From Callaeas wilsoni (Eukaryota > Chordata > Aves > Passeriformes > Callaeidae): a stretch of 64,000 nucleotides of DNA. The notes beneath the pieces were generated by a model, which was given only the letters and a program-made list of their open reading frames with translations, did not search any database and had not been told where the DNA came from. Made by a program: the position numbers and the translations under genes. Below, piece after piece: positions 12,585 to 24,799 of the stretch (within the stretch, counting starts at the first letter, position 1; each line of letters starts with the position of its first letter). The stretch spans positions 1 through 64,000 of the forward strand of contig VWPU01009596.1 in assembly GCA_013398955.1 (NCBI GenBank). Direction: 5' to 3'.

Positions 12585-12865
12585 TGTCCTGGGTTGCAGT
12601 GTATTCTATTACCATCTTCAGGAGCTGCTAAAACCAGGTGGGGCTGTGTCCCCTGCGTCCTCTCTCTGGACTATCTTCTGTTAATAGGCCAGCTGTCCAA
12701 ACCAGGTGGGGCAGGGTTCCTTATCTCTCCCATGACCCATCCTCCCTCTAGGGGGGATATCTCCTGTTAATGGGCCATCCAGTCTCACCACATGACTGAT
12801 AAAATTACATCCTCCCATTGTGAGATGCTCTGCCCAGAGGGAGGAACCCAGCATCCCATCCTGGA

Positions 12866-12870
12866 TATAA
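12866..12870 (+). promoter_or_regulatory. TATA box of the solo LTR
   Basis: TATAA within ctggatataagc, about 280 bp into the LTR, is the expected place for the U3 core promoter. Activity is inferred, not shown. Confidence 0.55.
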
Positions 12871-13131
12871 GCTAAGACTTCGAACACCGGAGTCAGCCCT
12901 TACCTACTGGATTCCCAGAGGACAAGAGCTACCACTGGACCTTCAGGTGAAGACCAGACCTTTTCTACAGGATCACTGCTTCAACAGGACCATCTTCAGC
13001 AGAACTCTGGAGGACTGCAGCCACCATTTTATCGGACTGCTACCAACACCCTGACTGACAGAGTGTCAGGTTGTATCCTGACTCTGTCAGTGGTTTCTTT
13101 TTGTACTATTGCATTCATTTTAGTTTTTCCT

Positions 13132-13137
13132 ATTAAA
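13132..13137 (+). terminator. Polyadenylation signal of the solo LTR
   Basis: ATTAAA in tattaaattg, followed by a GT/T-containing stretch before the LTR end, is the likely cleavage and polyadenylation signal of the R/U5 part. It could terminate plus-strand transcripts crossing this locus. Confidence 0.5.
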
Positions 13138-13193
13138 TTGTACTTCTGACTTGGAGTTTCTCACTGGTTTTGCTTTCAAACCAGCACATATAC

Positions 13194-16100
13194 TCTCCTT
13201 TTATGTTTGATTGAAGTGTCAAGCAACTACTGCTCCCCTTAGTGAAGTGCCCAGAAAATGTCTCAGCATCCCCTGGATGGATGCATAAAGCATATTTCCT
13301 TCACTAAGATATCTATTATGGCTTTGTCATAGAAGGAGATGTGTATACAGTGATTTCAGCTCCAGCAGTAGTCCTGGATGCAGACGTATCTACTGGAAAA
13401 GGATTTGCAGAGCAAAAGTACAAACAGGATGTAGCGACCACTTATTGGCTCATTAAAGAAGCTTATTTAATGTTTACAGCTTTGTTTTCCTCAAATCTTC
13501 ATAGTCATAAACAGATCTTTTTAAATTTTCAACTGAAACAAGTGTCAGGAAGCATATCCTTGCACTCAGTTTTGAGGGGATCTACACAGTTTTTTTACAG
13601 AAATTAAGATTAGCTCAGGCCCTATTTCCCAGCAGGGGAAATGATTTTAAAATATAGAAATATATTTTTCAGGGGGATTAACTGGAATGCAACGGACATA
13701 ATTGAATTGGAACCTATTTTTGCTACATGTCAGTTCAATGCTATAAAGATCTGGACAGTTTGCAGCAATAAAAAATACAGAAGGCCCCAGGTCCAGGCCA
13801 GCTCTACAGGTGGGGTCTCACCTGAGCAGGGCAGAGGGGCAGAATCCCCCTTCCCTTTCTGACCATGCTGCGGGGATGAGCCCAGGACATGTTTGTCTTT
13901 CTGGGTGGCAAATGCACATTATCGTGTTGAGTTTCCATCCAACCATCCAGCGTGCTGTGGTGGTGATGTTGTTGTGGTGGAAATGGTACCTTTAAACAGC
14001 GACTGCGGTTTTCAAATGTTGCATTTCAAATCCAGACCCTGCCACTTGCCTTGTGATGAGCAATTTCCCCTCCCTAAGCCTTCATTTTCCCTCCTTCAAA
14101 GCAAAGTTATTGAAACTGACCTTCTTTATAAAGTACTTTGAGATTTACTGAGGAAAGTACAGGAGAATGGCAAGAAAACTTTAATTATTTGACGTAATTA
14201 AGAACTTAATGGCACTTAATGCTGTGATGATGTAATATTTGTATTTTCTTTGGGTTTTCAGTGCTTTCTTTCCAGCTTAGCAAACTGATGGAAAAGAGCT
14301 GTAGGAATAATCCATTGTGAAGAAACAAAGAAATAGACGTCTCTGCTGTTCAAAAATTAATAGCAGCATTAAATCACATAGCCTAAGGTCACAGCTCTCA
14401 AACCTCTGAATCCAAAATTTCATTCTCAGCCTTGCTTGACAGGCCTAAGAAGTCCCATACAGAAGACTTGTAGGAATCCATAATAACAAAAAATGGAGCT
14501 GCAGACATTAATGACGTCTGCCTATAAATGGAAGTGGAGATTTTCCTGTTTAGAACTGGCAGCTGAGGCCTGAGGGAGAATAAACAAACCTACAGAGACC
14601 TGTGGAAAAAAAAAAAAAAAACCAGGAGTTGAAACTGCTGCTTTTGAAGCCTGGCTCTCAGCAGTGCTTTGGAAATCCATTCTCTGCACAGATAGAATTA
14701 AGATGCAGTTAATTTGTCCCAAGACGCCGGGCAAGTTATCCATTGCTGTCTTTATGTTCTTGCCTTTAGGTTGACAAATTAGGGTAAGTTAGAAAGTTGG
14801 AAGTTCATTCAGCTGTACCAATGTGAAAACAGAGCCATGGCAGTACAGAAATGCTATAAAATATGCTGTAAAATAAATGTGAAATTACTCGATGGAAGAT
14901 GCTTGGCCCAAATAATTGGTTTTTGACTATACTGGGACTCTACCTAGGACAGCACCAGCTCCACTCAGCAGGGAGGTACCTCAGCCAAATTCTTAGCTCA
15001 TCAGTCCTCAGGTTGGAATTTTTTGGCAGAATCTGGTTTTATTCAAACATAGCTAAGGTTTTCCCTATTATTTCCTCATAACTGGATTAGGCAAATGGAG
15101 GCTTCGGACATATCAGAGACAAAGGGTTTGAAACTTGCAGTTATTAAAAATGAAGGGAACAAAATATTGTAGAGAAAATACCTAGGCTACTTCTGACATC
15201 ACTACAGCTTTGTAATTATCTACTTACTTCTATTGACCCTGCTTTGAGTAATTTTGTTTTGAAGATTAGAAAAGTTTGAGAAGTACAGGCACAGGTCACT
15301 GCATGTGAAATCCCAGTAGAGTCACCTTACAATAAAATCCCATAGGACAAAACCACACAAAGAAACTGTTCCTCCCCAGGTTGCTCATGGCCCAGTTTTT
15401 AAGTTCCTTATTCCATTTTATTTAGTGTTCCCTCCGAGCTGGAATGTTCCAACCGTGCAGTGATTGGATGAGACACCAATTTCCAAACACAAATGTCTTC
15501 TTTTCTGCTTCATTAAAATGTTACTGGAGAAGAGGACACAGCACGTGTCTTGGGCTCATTTTCACCCCCTGACTTAGCACAGGTTTGAATTCACATGGCG
15601 GGTTTGGAGAAGCATTTGGAAGCAGGAGGACGTTCAACAGGAAGAGCACAGAGCTGAGGTTTAGAGCATGTTCACAAGCTTCCTATTAATTCAGCATTGC
15701 TAGCTCAAATTAAATATTAATCCCATCTGAAGCTATGGAAGCATTTAATTATGGTTTGTCTGCACTGCGCATTCCCTTTATTCTTTAAATCTTAAATTTT
15801 ACCCAAGCTAAATTAACTGAAAATCCTTAATTAGCCAAAGCTGGTATGCTAGCAGAGCTTCAGTAGTGAGCTTAAACCTGAAAATAGGTGCTCCCCAAAA
15901 ATTAATAAATGCTTATATGACTTGCATGCAGATTTGCTCCCAGTTTTGCTTGTAAGTGCATTTCATGTCTTGTCATGCTGGTAACAGAATGGGAATGTGG
16001 GGAAGGAGTTTTCCATATTGCTCTATTTTGCCTCAATTCCCTTGCCACTAGTGTTAAACCCTGCAAGATGAGAGCTGATGAGCTTCATCTCTGTAAGTGT

Positions 16101-19100
16101 GTGGCTGTCTTGGCCTAGTGGCTTTCTTTTCATAAGGAAAATTAAACTTTGGGGTTTTGTTGTTGCGTTTTTTGGGGGGTTTTTTTGTTTGGCTTTTTTG
16201 CGGGTTGGTTGGTTGGTTGGTTTTTTGGGGGTTTTTTGTTTGGTTGGTTTGGTTCTTTTCTTTCATCTGAATAAATTTAGAGGGGACTGGAATGGGGCCT
16301 TTGTAATAAAGTGTGAATAATAACACATCCATCACATGCCTCATTTTGTTTATCCATTTTCTTTTCCTATAATAAGCCCAAAATTAATTACCACGACCTA
16401 GACATGCTACAGAATGTTCAGACAGCTGTGTAAGTGACAGATGTACCTTTCAAGCTCAGGCAGTGTCCCCAGCACAGGAAGTATCCTAGTGTTATGCCCT
16501 GTTCTTGTACCCTCTTATTCTCCTCGTGTTCTGTCCTTGGCCATCCTCAGTGATGTCTGTGTGCCAGTGGTATTGGAACAAGCAGGTTCTTCTTTCAACC
16601 CAACACAAATAATTTAACAACTCTGTTAGAGAGTGTATTAAACCCTTCCTCACTTTTCCTGACACCACCCTGGCTTTACAAAGGTTGCTGCAGGACGTCT
16701 CCAGACGTCCCCCTGTCCCACAGCTGCTGCAAACGACGCGGAAAAATCACATGGTGTTACAGTGGTTGTTCATTCTGCAAAGGTTTTTCAGCTCTAGAAC
16801 ACTGATCACAGGCAGATGGTCCAGTATGTTACTCTTACCAGGGGTTTGTCTACTCTCTTTGCTCTTCACAGCATAAACGAAGCCCTTTTAGCCCAAAATA
16901 ATGCACGGCAGTGCCACGCGAGTGGGAGGGCAGGGGCAGCTTGAAAGAGATGGTGGTGGAAAATCTGGGATCCACTAGAACAAGTGGAAACCCAAAGGAT
17001 GTTACAGAACAAGATTTAATGTAAGTAAATCTCAAGAAAGGAGAATTTAGGCAGTATTTTACGTGTACTTGTTGAGGAGCAAGATTAAAATGCTGTCTCT
17101 TACAAAATGCAAAGTAATAGAAAGCTGTAATTATGTTGCCTAGTGTAGAAGGGAAAGTGCCTGAGAGTCCTGGAGAATTTCCACCTTTTCTTCAGGTGGA
17201 AATGCACCCACGTAAGAAGAATCAGACTCTCTGCTGGCAGTGCTGCCTTCACAAAGCACAGGCCAGGGTGTAACAACACGAACAGTGTGACAGGAAAAAT
17301 AAAATTGCTGACTGACCCGGAGGCGGAGGTCACTCCATCCTTCAGGCTTTGGAGGGGCTTGCAGTGATGTGAGAATCAGTCCCCTGAGATCTAAATGCCA
17401 CGACTCTCCCGCCCAGTGGCTTGGCTTGAGATTACACAGTGTTTTCACCTGGTCCGAATAACTGAGCAGAATTTAGGCCTCTCACTGGAGCTGCTATAGG
17501 CGTTACAGGTATTCCAGAGATAGAATTGTGCCTCCATTTAGCAATATGTATTTTGTGGTGTCACGAGGGTACTGTAAGTGAGACATGCAACAAGGCCGGC
17601 TGCAGAAATTTGTGTATTTTTGGTGTGTAAATGAATTTTTCATACAGTGACAGTGTTTGGTTGCAGGTTGTTTCTTGGATTCATGGGCATGAGGCCTCAC
17701 TGCTCATGTCCCTTTACTCCATATAATTTAATAATTTAACTCCATAACCTAATTTTTTGCTGGTTTGTATTACCTATCTTTTACTCCTGCCCAGTCCAAA
17801 TGTCACCTTGTCGCTGGCACTCCCCTGCTCTGAATGTGCTCACTACTTGGGCTCAGTTTATGCTGTTTCATCCCTTCAAAGATACTGTTGTTATTTGCAC
17901 TGTTGTGACTTCAGTGTTTGTTCCAAAGGGCAATTGAATCTTAGAAAAAAAAAAAGACCAAATAAACCAAAAAATTTGTTTTATACAAACTGATCTTGCA
18001 AGGGTCATGGGATAGACACGCTTTTCCAATGAGGTGCTCTTGCACTGCCAGTTTTCTTAGAGGTTTTTGTGAGGTGCAACTCAGTCTCTAGGAGAAAAGT
18101 CTGGCCAGTAACATGATGTCCCTGCTACCACTGTCAGCAGAGAGAGAACTGATTTTCCAAAACTCGTAAAGTAAACATTCCACTTAGGAAACACTGGGAG
18201 AAACTGGGGTGGGAAATCTCTTTCAAGAGCATCACAGGAGACTTTATGTTTGCGTGTAGTGTAGTCATGAATAACTGTCTCAGAAAAGCAGTCCAGACAG
18301 GTGCAGAGAGCCAAGGATCACCAGATTTTCGTGCCTGGAGTTTCCACTGAGCACCACCACCCACAAAAGGTTTTCCAGATTGGGTCAAACCAGTGAGACA
18401 GATTTTTTTGCCAACAGACTTGTCCCCTGTTGTTTCTGCCTTGCACTGCTTGGGTAATGTCCTTGGGGGAATATGTAACAATGATGGAAAACAAGCTTTT
18501 CAGCTTTTGTTCTTACTAGCCTGTCACTGGAAGCAGGGAAAGAATACTCAAGACTTGGGGCAGGTCTCAGTTCCTTCAGAGATGTAGGACCTCCCAAGAA
18601 GGAAATAGTTTAAAGTGAAATATAAGAGGGAAAAAAAAAAAAGGAAAATTAAGGAAAAGAGATGTAAGAGAATGACAAGGGGAAAGTAACTGCCAAAATT
18701 AATAATTCAAGAAGACACATGAAAAGGCAGGAGAGAGAGATTTTGTTACATTAGAAAAACAAATAGCAAATAAAATGCAAATAGGTTTACAATCACATTA
18801 TCATGCACATTAATTTCTGGAAAAATTTTATTCCCCATTTCAGTCTTCTTCCCTCAAGCCTCTTCTCTCTGTAGCTGGTACCAGTCACAGTCTGTGGTGA
18901 GGATCTGAGCCACCAGAGTCAATTTCAATTCCAAATCCAAACATAAGCAATAGCTTGTGAGCTTGCAATTCCTTTGAGGCTCACCCAACTCCAATTTTGC
19001 TTTATTCCTCCAGGGGAAGCATTTTCTCTTTGAAGCTACAGTCCAACCCATTCCACTGCAGGATATAGGCTTAGATTCTCCTCTAGGCTAGCCTGTTGTG

Positions 19101-19610
19101 GGGCATTTTATGCACTGTCCCTTCATATCACACCAACAGAGAAGGAGAGCTCTGACATGATGAAACTGTAAGTGATGGGGTGATGCTGTGAATTTAGAAG
19201 CCTGGAAACTACTCTGTTCCCCAAGCCTCTCTCTGTCTAAATTAACATTTATAATCAAAAGCATTGTGAATTTAATTAGTCCAGATGTTTGAAGGTGCAA
19301 CACTAATAGCAATTTATCTTCTCTTTTTGTTCAAAAAAATCTTGGAATTATCATGAGAAAGATGGTTACCAGAGGGTTATTACACGTACTGTTTTCTTGT
19401 TGTCATGTGCCACAGGCAAGAACAACACTTTGAAGAGAATTGTTTCTTTCTGAGAACAAAGATAAACTACTGTAAACTAATTGCTAAACTGCAGTACAGT
19501 AGGTAAAGTGATGGAAAAATTCTACATTAGTGAGTTATAAGAAGTCATCTTGCCTGAAAAATGAGCCTGCTCTAAAAGCACTGATGCCCAGTTACAAGCC
19601 CTTTTCATAC
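13194..19610. other. Non-coding unique sequence
   Basis: No gene or recognised mobile element. An A16 run lies at 14606-14621. A homeodomain-motif-rich AT stretch lies at about 15690-15870. A G/T-rich tract is listed separately at 16150-16255. Short A-runs are at about 17944-17956 and 18631-18642. Several 60-115-codon frames occur on both strands without family resemblance. Confidence 0.6.
16150..16255 (+). repeat. G/T-rich low-complexity tract with GGTT repeats
   Basis: Runs of G4-G6 are separated by T-runs. The segment gggttggttggttggttgg at 16202-16220 has five GG pairs spaced by TT, the pattern that can form a two-tetrad G-quadruplex. No known function here. Confidence 0.8.
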
Positions 19611-19685
19611 AGAACTGCAGAATCACAAAATATTCTGAGTTGGAAGGCACGCATCTGGATCATTGAGTCCAACTCAATGTTTAAA
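19611..19685 (-). mobile_element. CR1 LINE 3' tail fragment
   Basis: On the plus strand this reads agaatcacaaaatattctga, gttggaaggcacgcat, then atcattgagtccaactc. This is the reverse complement of a common avian CR1 3' terminus, including the gattct-like tail. Only about 70 bp survives. A very short 5'-truncated insertion or an eroded one are both possible. Confidence 0.75.
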
Positions 19686-20245
19686 GTGTCAAACTTTCAG
19701 TGTTCAGACTAAAGTGGACAGGGTGTTTCTCTTTTGGTTTTTATTGTCTTTTGCTTAAAATCTCCTCTTGTAAGCTTTGTATAGAGTCACACATGCAGGA
19801 AACATTGCCTTCAGTTAAAGCTAAGTGAGCATCATCACCTGGGGATACCTGAATGCATCACAATTCACCCGGGTCCTCTTCAGAAGCAGAGAGTGATTTT
19901 TGACATGGTAAGGGCATGATTCTCAAAAACCATGCTAGGTTCCATGAGGGGAATTTCTACCTTGTCTCCAGCCTCAAAACTGACATTATTTTTTAAAATT
20001 TAACATGCACTTACTAATTTCGTGGATCTTCTTCCTGGGTTTTCATCTCACCTAACTTCTAGTTTTTCTGTTTCGGAAAACAATTGCATAATTTGTTGCA
20101 GGGGGTGATATTTTGCATTTTTAGATTATCTTCTCTTAATCAAATCAAAAGCTTCTCATTTTTAAGAGAATTTAAAAGATTATTCAAGAGCAAATCAACA
20201 AACCCTTCAGTCTGACCTCCAGCTGTTGAGGGGTTACAGAGAAGC
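19686..20245. other. Non-coding unique sequence
   Basis: AT-rich sequence between the CR1 tail and the open frame at 20.25-20.86 kb. Nothing recognised. Confidence 0.5.
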
Positions 20246-20860
20246 TCAAAAGCATTCAGCGCAAAGGCTCTTTCTGATTCTTTCACTGCCTTGACAGAGC
20301 ACCTGGGGCAAATCAGATGATTCCTTTGGTTGCCACTGACCACCCACTGTTGTGTGTGCTGAGGACAAGGGATCATTCCATTGTCCATTGACACCTTTAG
20401 GAACATGTAGTTGCTCACCAAGTTTTACTGATGCTGGGCTTAATCCCAGTTCTGGTCTCCACAGTTCTGCCAGATATCAGCAAGCTCTGCTTAATAGCAG
20501 GATCCCTATGCACTGCCTTTCATCCAAAGAAATCAAAGTGTTCAAAAATGAATTAAGGTTTTGCAATACTTGCTGGCTTACCTCCTGCAAGATTTGTTCT
20601 GCTGTAATTAAGGCAGCTTTTGATAAATCAGGATCCTTCATCACCCCTCCAGCTGTGGGGGCCCACATAGCCCCACTAGGATTTTTGGCAAGATCTCCCA
20701 TTTGAAATGATGAAGATTTTTGTCTCAAAACTCTCCCTTTCCTCCCCCACAACAGGCTATTTTGTGCAGTGTGCTGCTTCATGCCACTTCTGGAGCAGGC
20801 AATAAATGAAAAGCTACCACCCTTGTTGCCTCGTCTTTGGATGTGGCAACATATCGCCCT
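20246..20860 (-). other. Unrecognised long open frame with one internal stop (possible decayed coding sequence)
   Basis: On the minus strand one frame is open from about 20860 to 20246, roughly 200 codons, interrupted by a single TGA at about 20477. The ATG-initiated part is 20782-20477 (101 codons). Its residues look protein-like, for example AALITAEQILQEVSQQVLQN, which could form an amphipathic helix, but I cannot assign a family. There is no start context, splice structure or neighbour that argues for a gene. The opposite strand also carries a 117-codon frame (20352-20705), so the region may simply be stop-poor. A retropseudogene or an exapted repeat fragment is possible. Confidence 0.2.
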
Positions 20861-23689
20861 CTGAGCTTACTCAACCACACAATTATGCCTAAATTAAAAA
20901 AAGGGAGAGGGAGGGAGAGCAAAGAAAAGCAGGAATGCGGGGTGGGTGGGAATTGGCTGATAGGGAAGCAGCTGGCACAGCGAACACAGGCAACTGAGGA
21001 TGGAACGAGGCGCGGGTGCTGCCTTGCCAAATCTCCGCAGGGGGGAAAATGCCAACTAGGTTTCAATGAGTAAGCAATTAACATTATATTAGATTACTGC
21101 AAATAAACACTGATTTGGTAAAAAGCCAGGTGAATCATGAATGTGAAGAGCAGTGGGACCCAGATGGGGTGATTTGTGAAAGCTCAAACCAAAGCCGTTC
21201 CGTGTGGACTGTCAGCTTTACACAATCAGTGTCAGGGTCAGTCGGTAGCTGAATGTTGTTAGCTCAAATTCACGTGGCCAGGTGCTCCGCAGAGGTGAAT
21301 TTGGGAGTGTTTCAATTAAACTGCTGTAATTAGGCTGATTTCCACCAGCTGATCTGTCCCTAGTGGCTCCCTGTACCTTTTATGTTTAAATATTGCTAGT
21401 TAGGATTCTAATCACCTTCAAACGGATAGCAATGAAACAGAAAGGAAGGGAAACATAGATGCAGCAGAAAGGTGTGGATGGGTGGGCAGCCTGGAGAGCA
21501 ACATCATGGGGACAGAAGCAAAGCAAATTGATGCGTGGTCAGGCACTGCCCAATACTATTTTAGTTGCTTCATTTTGGAGAACCTGAGAATATATAAAGC
21601 AAGATTAATGGGAAAAGGGAAAGCAGTGCCAAAGTTACAGGCTGAATACGCTCCTTTTTCACTGCGTATCCTGCTCCAAACCTTGTTTCCCAGGAAATTC
21701 TGTTCTCAGTTCTGTCAGAAAAATGGTGTTGGAAGGTGATCAGCTGACCTCAGGAGATGGTCATTGGGACAACTCTCTGATTTATTGGTGTGCTCGTGCT
21801 CTGATTCAGCCCAGGTGAGAGAAGCTATGCAAGAGAGAGGTGTTAAAGCTGTCTGAACCATCCTCTAGGGTGAAAATGGGATGCGGAGGAGGACTTTTCC
21901 TCCATTTTCTGGGACTAATCTGTCTGGTAAAGGAAGCAGGGAAAAAAAAAAAGAAGCAAGCCCCTTTTTTCCCATGGAATTCTATAGTATGTTGAGTAAT
22001 TTATTCTGATCCATAAATGTGCCTTTCAGGTGTTGTGATAAAGATTTTTTCAATGTATAACCATTGTAGGTGAAGAACTTGGCTTTCATTTTGAGCATAG
22101 AATTGAGTTCTGAAGCAAGCTGCACATATGTCCTTTGCCTTTCACTTTGGGCAGAAATGACACTGAGAATACAGGCTTTTTGTGCTAGAAAACACATTTG
22201 TGTCCACATCCAGTAGGGGCTCTGCTCTACAATTCCCTTTTATTGTAGGGAATGTTGCTGCCCATACATTGGTGGCTGAGAGCAGAGGCCATGCTGAGCA
22301 ACTTGTGCTAAATAACATTGCATCAAAACATCCACTGATTTTCTCTGGCTTCTCCTGAAGCAGTACCTTGTCCTGTTTCAGCAGGAATAATCCTGCATGG
22401 ACATACTGAATGGCTTTGCTCCAGCTTAAAATGGCCTCCAAATCACCAGATTTAATTTTGCTCTGGCTTTAATTTATCTGGACTGTTCCAATTTACATTC
22501 CTCTCTTCTTCAGAGCTGAGGCTGACTGGAACTGGGGAGGAGGGGGGTAAAAAGGTTACACCAGCTTAAGAAAACATAATAGTACAAGATTCAGATGCAT
22601 CAGGTTGGAAATGAGAGGTCATGATTTTTTTTCTGGGACACACCTATCTATAGGAAACTGATTCCAATTTGTTTCACTTGAAAAAAAAAAAAAATGGGAC
22701 TAGATCTTCTGAAGATACATATCAATATTTTTTTCTAAGAACTGTAGTCATACTTGCAAGTGATTAAACCAAACTGCTAGTGCAATATTTGTATGGAATT
22801 TAAAATTTTCGAACTTTTAAAAAGAAATTGGAAAAATTCCGCTTCTATCCTGACTGAGGATGGGGAAAGTCTCCTTTGAGGCACTATAAAAAATGGTGTT
22901 TTTTAAGTCCTATTTGGTCAACCCTTTTTTATTGAACCACCATTGTTTTCATGGCAGCAATATCCATCAGTTTAAGATATGATGGCTTCTTTTAAGCCTT
23001 ATTCTCTAATATCATGATTGAAGGTAAGGGCTGTGCCCATTCCACACTTTTTACGTCTTTACTAACCAGGAGTAACCTCCCTGAAATATTTTAGAATGCA
23101 TAAAACGTAAAATTTTTTTTACCACCCATTCAGAAATAACTGGAGTATCAGATATAAAACTGGGCTTGTGTCTGGATGTCAGTTATTTCCTGCTTTTTGC
23201 AGACTTTCTGTGCTTGCAATTCATCAAAATGAATAGGCTAGGATTGTTTTCCCTTTGAACATGTGGTGCTCTTGGATGTTTTTCATACCAGTGAGTTGAA
23301 CAACATCGTTTTCATATTTGACAACATTCAAAGGAAGTGACAGGGCCAAAAAAACTGCAAAAGCTGCTGAGTTAACGCCTGTCCTGGAATTAAGTATGAT
23401 GGAAATCTTGCTTTACCTGGAGATATGTCACTACTGTGGCTCCAAGATAGGAAACTTTGTATTGTGCAAATACATAGCAACAGCATGTAGAAGAAAAGAA
23501 TAAAATTATAGTGCAAATAAACCTGAGACCATGGGCTTTCCCAGACCCTAAAATTTGAATGCTGGTGAAGTCACATCACTGTAAGGAATTACACCTCCTT
23601 TGTCCCCACACACTTGTTGCCATGACTACATTGTTTTTTCAATCTTGCATATTTATACCTCTCATAAATTGCTGAAGACCTGACCGTAC
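20861..23689. other. Non-coding unique sequence
   Basis: No gene recognised. It includes a short purine-rich stretch at 20895-20935, a candidate regulatory stretch with TAATTAG at 21327-21333, an A-run at about 21940-21951, and an A14 run near 22681-22694. Confidence 0.6.
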
Positions 23690-23850
23690 AGAATCACAAC
23701 CAAAGTCCATCCAGCCCAGTAATTTGCTCCTGGCAAGGGCCTAAAAGGTCTTAGTAGAGGAATGGTATTTTCCTATAATCTTTTTCTGGTCTCCAACAGT
23801 TTCCACTTGAGGATAGTCCTAGACTGGAAGTGCATTATGTGTCCTCTGTA
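23690..23850 (-). mobile_element. Old CR1-type LINE fragment
   Basis: The plus strand reads gaatcacaaccaaagtccatccagcccagtaatttgctc and later ctccaacagtttccactt (quoted in parts from 23691-23812). This resembles the reverse complement of ancient amniote CR1 tails of the pattern gggctggatggacctttggt. It is strongly diverged, so an origin before the bird radiation is likely. Assignment is by pattern memory only. Confidence 0.4.
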
Positions 23851-24224
23851 ACACTCAACAGATTTGCCTTCTGCAAACCTGTCCTGCCTCTCCCTCAATT
23901 CATGGTATTATCTTTTAGCATCTTCAGCATCCGCTGATGTGGAGCTGCATGGGATAATCAAATATGGTGGCCCCTCATGCCACCCTTTGCTTGCTCTGAA
24001 ACTCTGTCACACCCACAGTCTCTGTCTTACAGTGAAGAAATATTAAGAAAAAAACGTATGTGTGGCATAGTTCTTGTGATAGAATAAATGCAGATCAAAT
24101 TTCCTGCTATTCCATAAGTTCTCTGTATTCCATAAATTATCTGTATGGCCTTTGTTCAACCTAAAGTGATGGGATCTCATGAAATTCTTCAGCCATGAGG
24201 TGGGTAGATACGGAGAATGTGGAG

Positions 24225-24779
24225 TGTTGAGGATTAACCCCATCCAGGAGTCCAGCACCATGCAGCCCCTCTCTCACTCCTGACTGTGGGATACGGGAGA
24301 GAATTGGAAGGGTAAGAGTGAAAAAACTCATGGGTTGAGACAAAGACAGTTTAATAGGAAAAGCAAAAGCTGCACACACAAGCAAAGCAAGACAAGGAAT
24401 TCATTCCCTGCTTCCCACGGGCGGGCAGGTGTTCAGCCATCCCCAGGAAAGCCAGGCTCCATCACAGGTGACTTGGGAAGACAAAGGCCATCGCTGTGAA
24501 TGTCACCCTCTTCCTTCTTGCCCAGCTCTGTGCGCTGAGCCCAGCACCACACGGCCTGGAATATCCCTGGGGTCAGCTGGGGCCAGCTGTTCTGGCCGTG
24601 TCCCCTCGCAGGTCCTCGTGTCCCCTGGCTGGCAGGGCATTGTGAGGAGCAGCAAAGCCTCGTTGTGCAAACACTGAGCTTCCATAACCAGCACATCCCT
24701 GTGTCATCAGCGCTGCTCACAGCACACATCCAACACACGGCCACGCTCCCGACACTGTGGAGGGAATTAACCTGTCCCA
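24225..24779 (+). mobile_element. ERV-type LTR retrotransposon fragment
   Basis: I recognise a series of segments from an abundant passerine ERV repeat. These are gtgttgaggattaacccc (about 24223), gacaaagacagtttaatagg (24340), gcacacacaagcaaagcaag (about 24372), then ggtgttcagccatccccagg (about 24428) and a ggaatatccctggggtcagc stretch (about 24558). It ends with cacatccctgtgtcatcagc and gtggagggaattaacctgtc near 24757-24776. It lacks clean TG...CA ends and a target duplication that I can define, and no viral gene is present. A second, more degraded piece of the same family lies at 48274-48490. Boundaries are approximate and the exact subfamily is not claimed. Confidence 0.7.
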
Positions 24780-24799
24780 GAGGAAACCAACATGCAAGG

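Larger units (their letters stand above)
12585..13188 (+). mobile_element. Solo LTR of an ERVL-like endogenous retrovirus (passerine type)
   Basis: This is a complete 604-bp LTR. It begins TGTCCTGGGTT and ends CAAACCAGCACA, has the canonical TG...CA ends, and is flanked by tatac on both sides. It contains a TATA-like element (ggatataa, TATAA at 12866-12870) for the start of the R region and an ATTAAA polyadenylation signal at 13132-13137, so it reads left to right. An internal short repeat around gactgacagag / gtcagg lies at about 13050-13090. I recognise the overall sequence, including the segment gaggaacccagcatcccatc, from an abundant LTR type in songbird genomes. No internal viral genes adjoin it on either side. 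It is therefore what remains after recombination between the two LTRs of a provirus. It could still act as a promoter or poly(A) site. Confidence 0.93.
12580..13193 (+). repeat. 5-bp target-site duplication (tatac) flanking the solo LTR
   Basis: The pentamer tatac is present at 12580-12584 and again at 13189-13193, immediately outside the TG...CA termini of the LTR. A perfect 5-bp duplication is what integration of a class III (ERVL-like) retroelement leaves. It shows that both LTR ends are intact. Confidence 0.9.
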
